Assembly (NCBI RefSeq): GCF_004331435.1
Contig: NZ_SJKA01000003.1
Location: forward strand, 248,001-312,000
Length of the DNA: 64,000 nucleotides
From: Kribbella sindirgiensis
Lineage (GTDB): Bacteria; Actinomycetota; Actinomycetes; Propionibacteriales; Kribbellaceae
Reading direction: 5' to 3'
Position 1 is the first letter of the stretch, and the number at the start of each line of letters is the position of its first letter. Below are positions 44,394 through 53,095 of this stretch, one piece after another. The position numbers and the translations under genes were made by a program. The notes under the pieces were generated by a model. The model did not search any database. It saw nothing but the letters and a program-made list of their open reading frames with translations, and was not told the DNA's origin.

Positions 44394-45213
44394 ACGACTG
44401 TTCCCCGGTGACCGCGTCGCGGCGTACGTCGTCCTCGTCGTCCTCGGCCTGGTCACGGTGCTGCCGCTGCTGTACATGATCGTGCTGGCGCTGCAGAGCG
44501 ACGGCGAGGTGCAGTCCGGCGACCCGGTGCTCTGGCCGGATCACCTGCAGTGGCAGAACTTCAGCCGCTTGTTCGAGGCGGCGCCGTTCGGGCGGTTCTT
44601 CGTCAACAGCTTCGTGATGGCCGGCGCGATCACCGTCTCGCACCTGATCTTCGACCCGCTGGTCGGGTACGTGTTCGCGAAGCTGGACTTCCCCGGCAAG
44701 CGGATCGCGTTCGTCGCGGTGCTGTCGACGCTGATGGTGCCGTTCTTCGTCCGGATGCTGCCGATCTACTCGATCTTCGCGAGCCTGGGCTGGATCGACA
44801 GCTACCAGGGCCTGATCGTGCCGTTCCTGATGGATGCCTACGGCATCTTCCTGATGCGGCAGTTCATCCGGCCGCTGCCGGACGAGCTGATCGAGGCGGC
44901 CCGGGTTGACGGCGCCGGCGAGTTCCGGATCTACCTGCGGGTGATCCTGCCGCAGTGCAAGCCGGCCCTGGCGGTGCTCGGCCTGTTCACGTTCGTCTTC
45001 CAGTGGAACGAGTTCCTCTGGCCGCTGATCGCCACCAGCCGCACCGAGATGCGCACGCTGCCGATCGGTCTGACCCTGTTCAACCAGGAGTACTTCACGC
45101 AGTGGAACCTGACGGCGGCCGGTGCGCTGATCCTGTTCGTGCCGACCGCGATCTTCTTCGTGATCACCCAGAGGTTCCTGGTGGCAGGCATCGCCCTCTC
45201 CGGACTGAAATGA
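44386..45213 (+). CDS. Carbohydrate ABC transporter permease, MalG type
   Basis: The 275-residue second channel subunit starts 8 bases inside the previous gene. Spans include YVVLVVLGLVTVLPLLYMIV. The EAA loop is EAARVDGAGEFRIYLRVILP, and FVFQWNEFLWPLIATS is the conserved MalG segment after it. Its stop overlaps the sulfatase start (ATGA). Confidence 0.92.
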   Translation: MRERLFPGDRVAAYVVLVVLGLVTVLPLLYMIVLALQSDGEVQSGDPVLWPDHLQWQNFSRLFEAAPFGRFFVNSFVMAGAITVSHLIFDPLVGYVFAKLDFPGKRIAFVAVLSTLMVPFFVRMLPIYSIFASLGWIDSYQGLIVPFLMDAYGIFLMRQFIRPLPDELIEAARVDGAGEFRIYLRVILPQCKPALAVLGLFTFVFQWNEFLWPLIATSRTEMRTLPIGLTLFNQEYFTQWNLTAAGALILFVPTAIFFVITQRFLVAGIALSGLK

Positions 45214-46565
45214 GACTTCCTTCGATGCGCCCCAATGTGATCGTCTTCTTCACCGACCAGCAGCGCTGGGACACCGTCGGCGCGGCCGGATGCCCGCTCG
45301 GACTGACCCCGAACCTCGACCTGATGGCCCGTCGCGGGACCTTCTTCGAGACCGCCTGCACCACCAACCCGGTCTGCGCTCCGGCCCGGGCGGCAATGCA
45401 AACCGGAATGTTTCCGACCAACACCGGCGTTTTCCGGAACAACGTTCCGCTGCCGACCGACGCGCCCACGCTGGGCCGGCTGTTCGGTGCCGCGGGTTAC
45501 CGAACCGGCTACATCGGCAAGTGGCACCTGGGCACGCAGGACCCGGTGCCGACCGAGGAGCAGGCCGGGTACGAGGACTGGCTGGCCTCGAATCTGCTCG
45601 AATTCACCTCCGACGCCTACCGGACGGTGGTGTCCGACGGAAACGGGGAACCCGTTTTCCTTCCCGGCTACCGCCCGGACGCGCTGACCGACGCGGCGAT
45701 CCGCTACGTGACGCGTGCGTCGGCCGACGACCGGCCGTTCATGCTCTTCCTCTCGCTGATCGAGCCACACCACCAGAACGAGCACGACGACTACCCGGCA
45801 CCGGAGGTCTACCGGAACACCTACACCGGTGCGTGGCTGCCGCCGGACCTGGCAACACTGCCCGGTACGGCGCACCAGCACGCGGCCGGGTACTACGGCC
45901 AGATCAAGCGCGTCGACGAGTGCCTCGGCCGCCTGAGGGACGCTCTGGTGAGTCTTGACCTCGCCGACGACACGCTCCTGCTCTACACGTCCGACCACGG
46001 CTCACACTTCAAGACCCGGAACAGCGAGTACAAGCGCTCACCACACGACGGCTCCGTCCGCGTGCCGTTGGTCGTCGAAGGACCCGGGTACCGCGGCGGC
46101 TCGCGGGTCACCACACCGGTCAGCACGGTCGACGTCGTACCGACTCTGCTGGACGCGGCCGGGATCGAACTGCCCGACCACCTGGACGGTGTGCCGCTGC
46201 GGGAGTCCCGTCGCGACGCCGTGCTGATCCAGGTCAGTGAGTCGGAGGTCGGGCGTGCATTGCGGACCAGCCGCTGGAAGTACTACGTGCACGCGCCGGA
46301 CGCCGGCGACGTACCAGCGGCCGCGACCTATACCGAGCGGGCGTTGTACGACCTCGACGCGGACCCGTACGAGCTCGACAACCTGATCGACAGCGTCAAC
46401 CACCAGGAGGTCGCGGCTGAGCTGCGCAAGCGGCTCACGGACGAGATCGCCGCGATCGAAGGGCAGACGGTGTCGGTGTCGCCGTACCCGGAGCCCCGCG
46501 ACCGCGGACGCTTCCCGGAGACCACGGTCCGCCGCCTGAAGCTGGACGGCCGTCGGCTGGAGTGA
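45210..46565 (+). CDS. Type I sulfatase (formylglycine-dependent)
   Basis: The ATG at 45210 overlaps the permease stop and gives 451 residues (an ATG at 45225 is also possible). Motifs are NVIVFFTDQQRWD (metal-binding Asp/Gln), the signature CAPAR (56-60, Cys56 to be oxidised to formylglycine), YIGKWHLG and LYTSDHGSHFKT. There is no signal peptide, so it acts in the cytoplasm on imported substrate. With the importer genes it suggests uptake of a sulfated mono- or disaccharide followed by desulfation. The formylglycine-generating enzyme is not in the window. A phosphonate or phosphodiester substrate is the alternative. Confidence 0.9.
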   Translation: MRLPSMRPNVIVFFTDQQRWDTVGAAGCPLGLTPNLDLMARRGTFFETACTTNPVCAPARAAMQTGMFPTNTGVFRNNVPLPTDAPTLGRLFGAAGYRTGYIGKWHLGTQDPVPTEEQAGYEDWLASNLLEFTSDAYRTVVSDGNGEPVFLPGYRPDALTDAAIRYVTRASADDRPFMLFLSLIEPHHQNEHDDYPAPEVYRNTYTGAWLPPDLATLPGTAHQHAAGYYGQIKRVDECLGRLRDALVSLDLADDTLLLYTSDHGSHFKTRNSEYKRSPHDGSVRVPLVVEGPGYRGGSRVTTPVSTVDVVPTLLDAAGIELPDHLDGVPLRESRRDAVLIQVSESEVGRALRTSRWKYYVHAPDAGDVPAAATYTERALYDLDADPYELDNLIDSVNHQEVAAELRKRLTDEIAAIEGQTVSVSPYPEPRDRGRFPETTVRRLKLDGRRLE

Positions 46566-46665
46566 CTACTCCCCCAGGCCTCAGGGTCTCCCTGAGTCGT
46601 ACGGCGGTCGGCGTAGCGCAAGTGCCGCCGGCCGCCCGACGCGGCAGGCGGGTGGTTTTCGCGAA

Positions 46666-46693
46666 CCTGTTCAGGACATCGATTCTGAACAGG
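46666..46693. promoter_or_regulatory. Dyad CCTGTTCAG-N10-CTGAACAGG overlapping the DoxX ribosome site
   Basis: Perfect 9-bp arms end inside the AGGGAG ribosome site (46691-46696), seven bases before the DoxX ATG zone. As DNA it could be an operator over the promoter; as RNA it could hide the ribosome site. Confidence 0.6.
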
Positions 46694-46702
46694 GAGACCA
46701 CC

Positions 46703-47176
46703 ATGAACACCGTGATCCACAAGGGAAATCGGGCCGCCGAGTGGCTCGGGCAGCGTAGCGTCGACATCCTGCGAGTCAGCCTCGGGCTGATCTTCCTGGT
46801 GTTCGGCGTACTGAAGTTCTTCCCCGGGGCCAGCCCGGCGGAGGCGCTGGTGATGCGGACCATCGACACGCTGACGTTCGGCATCATCCACGGGCGGTCC
46901 GCCGTCCTGCTGACCGCGGTGATGGAGTGCTTCATCGGGCTCACGCTCGTCTCCGGCCGGCTGCTGCGGACCGGGCTGCTGGTGCTCGGCTTCTCGCTGG
47001 TCGGGATCATGTCGCCGCTGGTGCTGTTCTTCGGCGACCTGTTCCCGGGAACCCCGACGCTGGAGGCGCAGTACGTCCTGAAGGACGTCGTACTCGCGGC
47101 GGCCGGGCTCGTCGTCGCCGCGAAGGCTCTGAGCGTGATGCCGGTCCGAATTGGAGACGGCCCCGGGCGGGCTTGA
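46703..47176 (+). CDS. DoxX-family membrane protein
   Basis: The ATG at 46703, behind AGGGAG, gives 157 residues with four hydrophobic segments. Typical DoxX features are VDILRVSLGLIFLVFGVLKF, LTAVMECFIGLTLVSGRLLR and QYVLKDVVLAAAGLVVAAKA. DoxX proteins sit in the membrane and are linked to thiol or oxidative stress responses in some species; the role here is unknown. The terminator hairpin begins within its last codons. Confidence 0.85.
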   Translation: MNTVIHKGNRAAEWLGQRSVDILRVSLGLIFLVFGVLKFFPGASPAEALVMRTIDTLTFGIIHGRSAVLLTAVMECFIGLTLVSGRLLRTGLLVLGFSLVGIMSPLVLFFGDLFPGTPTLEAQYVLKDVVLAAAGLVVAAKALSVMPVRIGDGPGRA

Positions 47177-47196
47177 TGCCTCGGTCCGGGGCCGTC
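47156..47196. terminator. Bidirectional terminator between DoxX and SnoaL-like genes
   Basis: GACGGCCCCGG (47156-47166) pairs exactly with CCGGGGCCGTC (47186-47196). The left arm is inside the end of the DoxX gene; the right arm ends 15 bases from the convergent gene's stop. Confidence 0.75.
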
Positions 47197-47211
47197 CGGC
47201 GCCTCTGCCGA

Positions 47212-47667
47212 CTACGACGCGGCCGGGGCGCCCGCCGGTTCCTTCAGGTGGGCGACGAGTTCGTCCACCTGGCCGCGGGCGCGGATCATCGACAGGTGGT
47301 CGATGTAGTCCCGGGACTCCACGATCAGCCCGTCGCGCACCCGCAGGACGAAGATCGCCGGCACCCGGAACGGCTCGCCGGTGGCCACGATCGTGCCGGC
47401 GTACTCGAACTCGGCGACGATCACCTCGGGGTCGGCGGTCTGGTGCACGCGGAGGTTGTCCGGCTGGAAGCGCACCACCTCGGTGACCCGCGGGCCGACG
47501 CCGCCGAAGTGCTCGCGGAGCGCGTCCCGGCTGAGCAGCGGGTGGTCGCCGTACGGGTTCATCGGGTGCCGGACGTCGGTCTGCTCGGCGTACAGCTCCG
47601 GCAGGACGGCGAAGTCGCGGTCGGCGACACCGTGCACGAGCTTCAGGAAGACCTCTTCAGGAGTCAT
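47212..47667 (-). CDS. SnoaL-like / NTF2-fold protein
   Basis: The ATG at 47667, with TGAGGAA before it, gives 151 residues. The small cone-shaped fold is indicated by EEVFLKLVHGVADRDFAVLP, ELYAEQTDVRHPMNPYG, PEVIVAEFEYAGTIVATGEP and FRVPAIFVLRVRDGLIVESR. Such proteins are isomerases, hydrolases or ligand carriers; no specific activity can be assigned. It is divergent from the TetR gene across an operator-rich gap, so it is the likely target of that regulator. Confidence 0.82.
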   Translation of the reverse strand: MTPEEVFLKLVHGVADRDFAVLPELYAEQTDVRHPMNPYGDHPLLSRDALREHFGGVGPRVTEVVRFQPDNLRVHQTADPEVIVAEFEYAGTIVATGEPFRVPAIFVLRVRDGLIVESRDYIDHLSMIRARGQVDELVAHLKEPAGAPAAS

Positions 47668-47684
47668 CGGATTCCTCACGGGTA

Positions 47685-47730
47685 TAAACGGAGTGATGAC
47701 TTCGAATATATGGAGTCGTGACTTCGTTTA
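47685..47730. promoter_or_regulatory. TetR-type operator region with nested dyads
   Basis: TAAACGGAGT (47685-47694) faces ACTTCGTTTA (47721-47730), nine of ten paired. Within them GACTTC-N8-GGAGTC is a second near-dyad. The motif GACTTCG occurs twice on the top strand. The site lies between the divergent SnoaL-like and TetR genes. Confidence 0.55.
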
Positions 47731-47788
47731 CAACCTCGGCGGCGTTCCGGGCGTCTTCTAGGCTGAGGGGCGACGGAGGGGAGCTGGG

Positions 47789-48337
47789 GTGCGAGCAGAC
47801 GCACGGGACAATCGGGCCAGGATCATGACGGCCGCGGACGACGTCTTCGGGCGGTCGCCGGGGGCGTCGACCGACGATGTGGCGAGGCTGGCCGGGGTCG
47901 GGATCGCGACCGTGTTCCGGCACTTCGCGACCAAGACCGAACTACTCGAGGCTGTCCTGACGCTGCGCCTGGAGCGGATCCGCGACCGGGCCCTGGAGCT
48001 GGCCGCGAGCGACGACCCGGGTACGGCGTTCTTCGAGTTCTTCACGCAGGTCGTGTCGGAGTCCGCGTCGAAGCTCGCGATCGCCGAAGCACTGACCGCG
48101 GCGGGGGCGGCGGCCGGCGAGGAGGCCCGGGAAGCCGGACGGGGGATGCGGGAGGCCTTCAGCGGACTGCTGACGGCGGCCCAGAAGGCCGGTGCGGTCC
48201 GGGACGACGCGGAGATGCCGGAGGTCTACGCGTTGCTGATCGGCGCGTCCCGCGGCGCGACCGCGGCCAAGCTCGACCCGGAGACGCGCGACCGGATGCT
48301 CGCCCTGATCTACGACGGCCTGAAGCCTCGCCGGTGA
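47789..48337 (+). CDS. TetR-family transcriptional regulator
   Basis: The GTG at 47789 follows GGAGGGGAG and gives 182 residues. The TetR head is at residues 5-50: RARIMTAADDVFGRSPGAS, VARLAGVGIATVFRHFATKT, LLEAVL. The ligand domain is alpha-helical with a C-terminal YALLIGASRGATAAKLDPE. It is divergent from the SnoaL-like gene with operators between, and its stop overlaps the next start (GTGA). Confidence 0.9.
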   Translation: MRADARDNRARIMTAADDVFGRSPGASTDDVARLAGVGIATVFRHFATKTELLEAVLTLRLERIRDRALELAASDDPGTAFFEFFTQVVSESASKLAIAEALTAAGAAAGEEAREAGRGMREAFSGLLTAAQKAGAVRDDAEMPEVYALLIGASRGATAAKLDPETRDRMLALIYDGLKPRR

Positions 48338-49302
48338 AGCGTGCTCTCAAGATCGTCATTGCGCTGCTGCTGCTCCTGATCGTGCCGATCGGTGCTTACG
48401 GGATCTCGTTGCGCGTGCAGTACGCCGGCGACCCGACGGCCAGGACCCGCGACCAGGACGCGCTCTGGCTCGGCCACGCCTGGGTCGACGGCCGGAAGAC
48501 CGGCGCCGACGTGACCGCCCTGGCGCAACGGCTGCAGGGCACCGGCATCCGCGACCTCTACGTGCACACCGGTCCGCTGGAGCATGACGGCTCGTTGCCG
48601 TTGGCAAAGGTTTCGCCGCAGGCGCGCTGGTTCGTCGACGCGATGCATGCCGCGGCTCCCGCGGTCCGCGTGCAGGCCTGGCTCGGTGATGTGGTCCAGC
48701 CTGGCAAGGACCCCGGGATGAACCTCGACGATTCGGCGGTACGCCGCCGGGTCGTCGAGTCGGCGTCCGCCGTTCTGCAGCAGGGGTTTCAGGGCATCCA
48801 CTACGACTTCGAGCCGGTGCGGTCCGGGTCGAAGGGCTACCTGGCCGTGCTCGACGAGACCCGGGCGCTGGGTACGACGTTGTCGGTCGCGGCGGCGCAG
48901 ATCGACCCGCTCTGGTACCTGCACGTGATCCCGATCGACAAGTGGTGGTCACAGGACTACTTCCGCCAGGTCGCGGACCGGGTCACCCAGATCGCCGTCA
49001 TGTCCTACGACACCGCACAGCCGCTGGAGTCCCTGTACGGCGGGTACGTAGCCAAGCAGACCAAGCTGGCGCTGGAGGTCACCCCACCAGGTACGGACCT
49101 CCTCATGGGGCTCCCGGCGTACTGGGAGAACAACCCGTCCCACTGGGGCAACGCGGAGACGGTCAGCGCGGCAGTACGCGGCGCACGCCTCGGTCTTGGC
49201 GACTCACCTCGCCAGAACTTCGGCCTGGCCTTGTACGTCGACTTCGCGGCCACCGACGAGCACTGGGCGGCGTACCGCGACGGCTGGTGTGTGGCGCCCT
49301 AG
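48334..49302 (+). CDS. GH18-like glycosyl hydrolase, membrane-anchored
   Basis: The GTG at 48334 overlaps the TetR stop and gives 322 residues. A single N-terminal anchor (ALKIVIALLLLLIVPIGAYG) precedes an exported TIM-barrel-like domain. QGFQGIHYDFEPV resembles the GH18 active strand, but only the DxE part of DxxDxDxE is kept. RVTQIAVMSYDTAQPLESLY (the M-x-Y motif after it) and LLMGLPAYWEN support the family. Substrate-assisted catalysis by Glu in DFE remains possible. It could cut chitin- or wall-like glycans, or be a lectin. Confidence 0.75.
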   Translation: MKRALKIVIALLLLLIVPIGAYGISLRVQYAGDPTARTRDQDALWLGHAWVDGRKTGADVTALAQRLQGTGIRDLYVHTGPLEHDGSLPLAKVSPQARWFVDAMHAAAPAVRVQAWLGDVVQPGKDPGMNLDDSAVRRRVVESASAVLQQGFQGIHYDFEPVRSGSKGYLAVLDETRALGTTLSVAAAQIDPLWYLHVIPIDKWWSQDYFRQVADRVTQIAVMSYDTAQPLESLYGGYVAKQTKLALEVTPPGTDLLMGLPAYWENNPSHWGNAETVSAAVRGARLGLGDSPRQNFGLALYVDFAATDEHWAAYRDGWCVAP

Positions 49303-51056
49303 AACGGGTTCCAGCGGGTCAGAGCGAGGATGAGCAGGCAGATCGCCACGTAGACGGCGTTGATCAGCAGTACTGGTGAGGGTCGGCGGGCGGCGGGCTC
49401 TTCCGGCAGACCGGTGCGTGAGCGCAGCCGGAGAGTTTCGAAGACGGCTGCGACGTTGGGGAGTTCCTTGTCCGCGATGCCGCCGACAACGTGCCAGTCG
49501 TCACCTGCCGCCAGGCTGAGCCCTTCGTCCTCGACCTCGACCGACTCCACGGCCCGCCACGGCACGCGCTGCTCGAACCAGCCGGTGCGAATCGTCAGCT
49601 CGGTCGCGGTCGCAGTCACCCGGTAGAACGCACGTGAACCGAGGGAGTGCACCAGCTGCGCGCCGACGAAGGTCGCCACGACGGCGCCGTACCACTCACC
49701 CCAGCTCGCGAAAGTCCCGACTGCGACCGGCGCGGCCACCAGTACGGCGACGAACGCCGGCAGATTCCACCAGGACCGGGTCTCCAGCGGCACCTCCCAC
49801 GGCAGCATCGGTACGTCCCGCGCCGCCTCGACCGACGGACGGCGAGGTGCGTCCTCGTCCGGCTCGAAGTCCGTCGGTAGCCCCTCGGACTTCTCGGTGC
49901 GCCACGGCACCCGACGCGGCGCCCGGAACGGGCTGACCGGGCGGAGCGCCCGGCCACCGAGCAGAATGGTCGGCCAGCTGCCCTCGGCCAGATCGCCGAC
50001 CAGCAGGGCGTCGCCGCGGTACCGCCTGAGCGTTTCCGTCCACTCCTGATTGAGCCTGGCCGGTGCGGCGTCTTCGTCCTCGTCGAGCGCGGTGAAGGCT
50101 TCGAACAGCCGGAGATCGCTCTCCGCGTCGTCCAGTTCTGCCTCGAGAAAGCCCAGCAGTACCGCGCCGTCCGCCGACCGGACCGCGAACGCAGAGGAGG
50201 CGTCCGGCTCGATCCGGACCGGCATCGCCTGTCCGTTCCACGACCCGCGCGGCCGGGCCCTACGCAGCTGGAGGTCGCCGAGCAAGAACAGGAGCGCCAG
50301 CACCCACGCGCCACCGGCCACCGTGTACCACCAGGTGTAGTCGGCGAGCTCGGCCCGCAGCCGGAGCCAGTCCGGGTCCGCAGGGTCGATCAGGACCGGG
50401 ACCTGCGCACCGGTGTCGTAGTCGTCCACCACGGTCACGGTGTGGCTGCGGCCGTCGGGCAGCTGCAGAACAAGGTCCCCGTCGTCGTTCGTACCCTTCA
50501 CGACAGCGGTCTGCTCGACAGCACGTCGTACATGCGTTTCCTCGCGCTGGTCCTGCCACTGCATCAGACCGAGCGCCGCAGCGCCTACCAGCACCAGGCC
50601 GCCCGCCACGAGGAGTCGGCTGGTCACACCGACCGGTGCGGCCGCCGGCACCTGCACCTGCTGTCGCGGCATCCCCGCCACCAGGGACCGTTGTCTGCGG
50701 CGGCTCGTGAAGAACCAGATCAGCAGTACGGCACACAGGACGCCGTACACGGTCCAGGCGACCCGTGCCGAGGCGACATCGTCGTACCGGAGGTCGAGGA
50801 CCATGAACAGCACACCGGCGGCCGCGGCAGCGATCGGCCGCCACCACAACAGCGCGAGCGACGCGAAGCAGGCGATCATCGCCAGTGAGAACGTCCGGTC
50901 CGGACCGCAGATCGTCGGGTCCTCGATCGAGCAGCTGCTGGTGTCACCAACGACCGACGCCACAATCGCCCCGAGCCAGACCACCGGCAGAAGCCAGCGA
51001 TAGATCCAGCTCGGGACAACAGCGCCGGCCCAGCGGGCAGCCAGATCGCCTGTCAT
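49299..51056 (-). CDS. Multi-span membrane protein with a PH-like domain, function unknown
   Basis: The ATG at 51056 sits behind GGAGGGGGG and gives 585 residues. Four hydrophobic segments lie in the first ~120 residues, one near 150-170 and one near 245-265. A soluble middle follows (about 280-440), then a span pair and a PH-like domain at about 480-540 (FYRVTATATELTIRTGWFEQ, VPWRAVESVEVED). A final span ends RWNPF. It may sense or scaffold at the membrane; no enzyme motif is seen. Its 3' end overlaps the convergent GH18-like gene by 4 bases. Confidence 0.75.
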   Translation of the reverse strand: MTGDLAARWAGAVVPSWIYRWLLPVVWLGAIVASVVGDTSSCSIEDPTICGPDRTFSLAMIACFASLALLWWRPIAAAAAGVLFMVLDLRYDDVASARVAWTVYGVLCAVLLIWFFTSRRRQRSLVAGMPRQQVQVPAAAPVGVTSRLLVAGGLVLVGAAALGLMQWQDQREETHVRRAVEQTAVVKGTNDDGDLVLQLPDGRSHTVTVVDDYDTGAQVPVLIDPADPDWLRLRAELADYTWWYTVAGGAWVLALLFLLGDLQLRRARPRGSWNGQAMPVRIEPDASSAFAVRSADGAVLLGFLEAELDDAESDLRLFEAFTALDEDEDAAPARLNQEWTETLRRYRGDALLVGDLAEGSWPTILLGGRALRPVSPFRAPRRVPWRTEKSEGLPTDFEPDEDAPRRPSVEAARDVPMLPWEVPLETRSWWNLPAFVAVLVAAPVAVGTFASWGEWYGAVVATFVGAQLVHSLGSRAFYRVTATATELTIRTGWFEQRVPWRAVESVEVEDEGLSLAAGDDWHVVGGIADKELPNVAAVFETLRLRSRTGLPEEPAARRPSPVLLINAVYVAICLLILALTRWNPF

Positions 51057-51093
51057 CACAGTCCCCCCTCCACGGTGTGGGAGAACTCTAAGG

Positions 51094-52776
51094 TCAGCGG
51101 GCCCTTTCTACGCGACCTTCATCCCAGACCGGCTCGTCGGGTTCGTAGACCGAGCCGTCGGCGCCGAAGACCAGGTAGCGGTCGAAGCCGCGGGCGAACC
51201 AGCGGTCGTGGGTCACCGCGAGCACCGTGCCGTCGAACGAGTCGAGGCCCTCTTCCAGCGCCTCGGCCGACTCGACGTCCAGGTTGTCGGTGGGCTCGTC
51301 GAGGAGGAGCAGCGTCGCACCGGACAGCTCCAGGAGGAGGATCTGGAAACGGGCCTGCTGACCTCCGGACAGGCTGTCGAAGGTCTGCTCGGCCGCGTGC
51401 GCCAGCTCGTACCGGTCCAGCTTCCGCGACGCCAGCTCGCGCCCCATGCCGTCCCGGTGGTCGTCGCCGCGGTGCAGGATCTCCAGCAACGTCCGACCGA
51501 CCAGCTCCGGGTGCTCGTGGGTCTGCGCGAACCAGCCAGGCCGTACGCGCGCACCGAGCTTGGCGTTGCCGGTGTGCGCCACAGACGGGATCTGTACGTC
51601 GCCGACGGGCTCGTGCTCCACATCCGGGTCCGAACCACCGTTGGCGAGCAGCCGCAGGAAGTGCGACTTCCCGGACCCGTTGGAGCCCAGTACGGCGACG
51701 CGCTCGCCGTACCAGACCTCAAGGTCGAAGGGCTTCATCAGCCCGGTCAGCTCGAGTGCGGTGCACACCACGGCCCGCTTGCCCGTGCGGCCACCGGTCA
51801 GACGCATGCTGACCTTCTGCTCGCGTGGCAAGGCCTGCGGCGGACCGGCCTCCTCGAACTTGCGCAGCCGCGTCTGCGACGCCCGGTAGCGCGACGCCAT
51901 GTCGGAGTTGTACGCCGCCTTCTGCTTGTACATGAGCATCTGTGCGCGCAGCTTGGCGTGCTCCTCGTCCCAGCGCTTGCGTAGCTCCTCGAAACGCTCG
52001 AACCGGTGCCGCCGGGCCTCGTGGTAGGTCGCGAACCCGCCGCCGTGCGTCCACGCGGTGTTACCCGCCGCACCGAGCTCTACGGTGACGATGCGGGTAG
52101 CGGTGTTGGCCAGCAGCTCCCGGTCGTGGCTGATGTACAGCACGGTCTTGTCGGAGGTACGCAGCTGGTCCTCGAGCCACCGCTTCCCCGGTACGTCGAG
52201 GTAGTTGTCAGGCTCGTCCAGCATCAGGACCTCGTCCGGGCCGCGCAGCAGCGCCTCCAGCACCAGACGCTTCTGCTCACCGCCGGACAGCGTCTTCACC
52301 TCACGCCAGCGACAGCGGTCGAACGGTACGCCGAGTGCGGCCGTCGTACAGACGTCCCAGAGGACCTCCGCGTCGTACCCACCGACCTCGCCCCAGTCCG
52401 CCACGGCCTGCGCGTACCGGAGCTGGGTCTTCTCGTCGTCCGCGTCCATCATCTTCTGCTCGGCCTTGTCCAGCTTGGCCGCGGCCTGCTGGATCGCCTC
52501 CGGCGCCACACCGAGCAGCAGGTCCCGCACGGTCGACGAGTCGCGCACCGAACCGACGAACTGCCGCATCACGCCCAGCCCACCGGACCGGGAGATGCTG
52601 CCGCTGTGCGGCTTCAGGTCGCCCGAGATGATCCTGGTGAGCGTGGTCTTGCCCGAACCGTTCGCCCCGACCAGCGCGACCTTCGCACCGTCCCCGACCC
52701 GGAACGTGACGTCGTCCAGCAACACCCGCCCGTCCGGCAGCTCGAACCCCACACCGGCAACATCCACGTGACCCAT
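51094..52776 (-). CDS. ABC-F family ATPase (ribosome-associated type)
   Basis: The ATG at 52776 gives 560 residues with two nucleotide-binding domains and no membrane span. Domain 1 has GANGSGKTT, LSGGEQKRL and VLMLDEPDNYLD; domain 2 has GSNGSGKSH, LSGGQQARF and LLLLDEPTDNLD. The helical linker (about 240-310, FERFEELRKRWDEEHAKLRA) is the P-site-reaching motif of the family. ABC-F proteins act on stalled or drug-bound ribosomes. Substrate and resistance role are unknown. The second Walker A ends GKSH rather than GKST, a mild variant. A GTG nine bases downstream is an alternative start. Confidence 0.92.
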   Translation of the reverse strand: MGHVDVAGVGFELPDGRVLLDDVTFRVGDGAKVALVGANGSGKTTLTRIISGDLKPHSGSISRSGGLGVMRQFVGSVRDSSTVRDLLLGVAPEAIQQAAAKLDKAEQKMMDADDEKTQLRYAQAVADWGEVGGYDAEVLWDVCTTAALGVPFDRCRWREVKTLSGGEQKRLVLEALLRGPDEVLMLDEPDNYLDVPGKRWLEDQLRTSDKTVLYISHDRELLANTATRIVTVELGAAGNTAWTHGGGFATYHEARRHRFERFEELRKRWDEEHAKLRAQMLMYKQKAAYNSDMASRYRASQTRLRKFEEAGPPQALPREQKVSMRLTGGRTGKRAVVCTALELTGLMKPFDLEVWYGERVAVLGSNGSGKSHFLRLLANGGSDPDVEHEPVGDVQIPSVAHTGNAKLGARVRPGWFAQTHEHPELVGRTLLEILHRGDDHRDGMGRELASRKLDRYELAHAAEQTFDSLSGGQQARFQILLLELSGATLLLLDEPTDNLDVESAEALEEGLDSFDGTVLAVTHDRWFARGFDRYLVFGADGSVYEPDEPVWDEGRVERAR

Positions 52777-52885
52777 CCCCCCAGTCTGACGGCCACCGCA
52801 ACCCGCACGCGAACAGTTATCGTGGCGGCGGTCGAGCGACGTACCGGCCGGGCAGTCGACCCTTTGCAAGGGATGATCGGCACCG

Positions 52886-53095
52886 ATGGACGCTTATCGG
52901 GAAGTACAGCGGCTGTACGCCGAAGCCATGATGTCGGCTGCCTCCGGGGACGAGCTGGTCGCCGAGCTCGGGGAGACGGTCCAGCGGATCGGTGACCTGC
53001 TGCCCCAAACGGCTCCGGGCGAGCGCGCCTCCGTACTGCTGATGAACAGCTCGCTCGCGGAACGGCTTGCCCGGTTGCCGAAGGAGACCCGATGA
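52886..53095 (+). CDS. Small protein of unknown function (69 aa)
   Basis: The protein is mostly helical and acidic (MDAYREVQRLYAEAMMSAAS, then GDELVAELGETVQRIGDLLP). It has no export signal or recognised domain. Its stop overlaps the next ATG (ATGA), so the two are translated together and probably work together. The small-helical-plus-large pairing resembles an antitoxin or chaperone ahead of its partner, but that is only inference. Confidence 0.7.
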   Translation: MDAYREVQRLYAEAMMSAASGDELVAELGETVQRIGDLLPQTAPGERASVLLMNSSLAERLARLPKETR

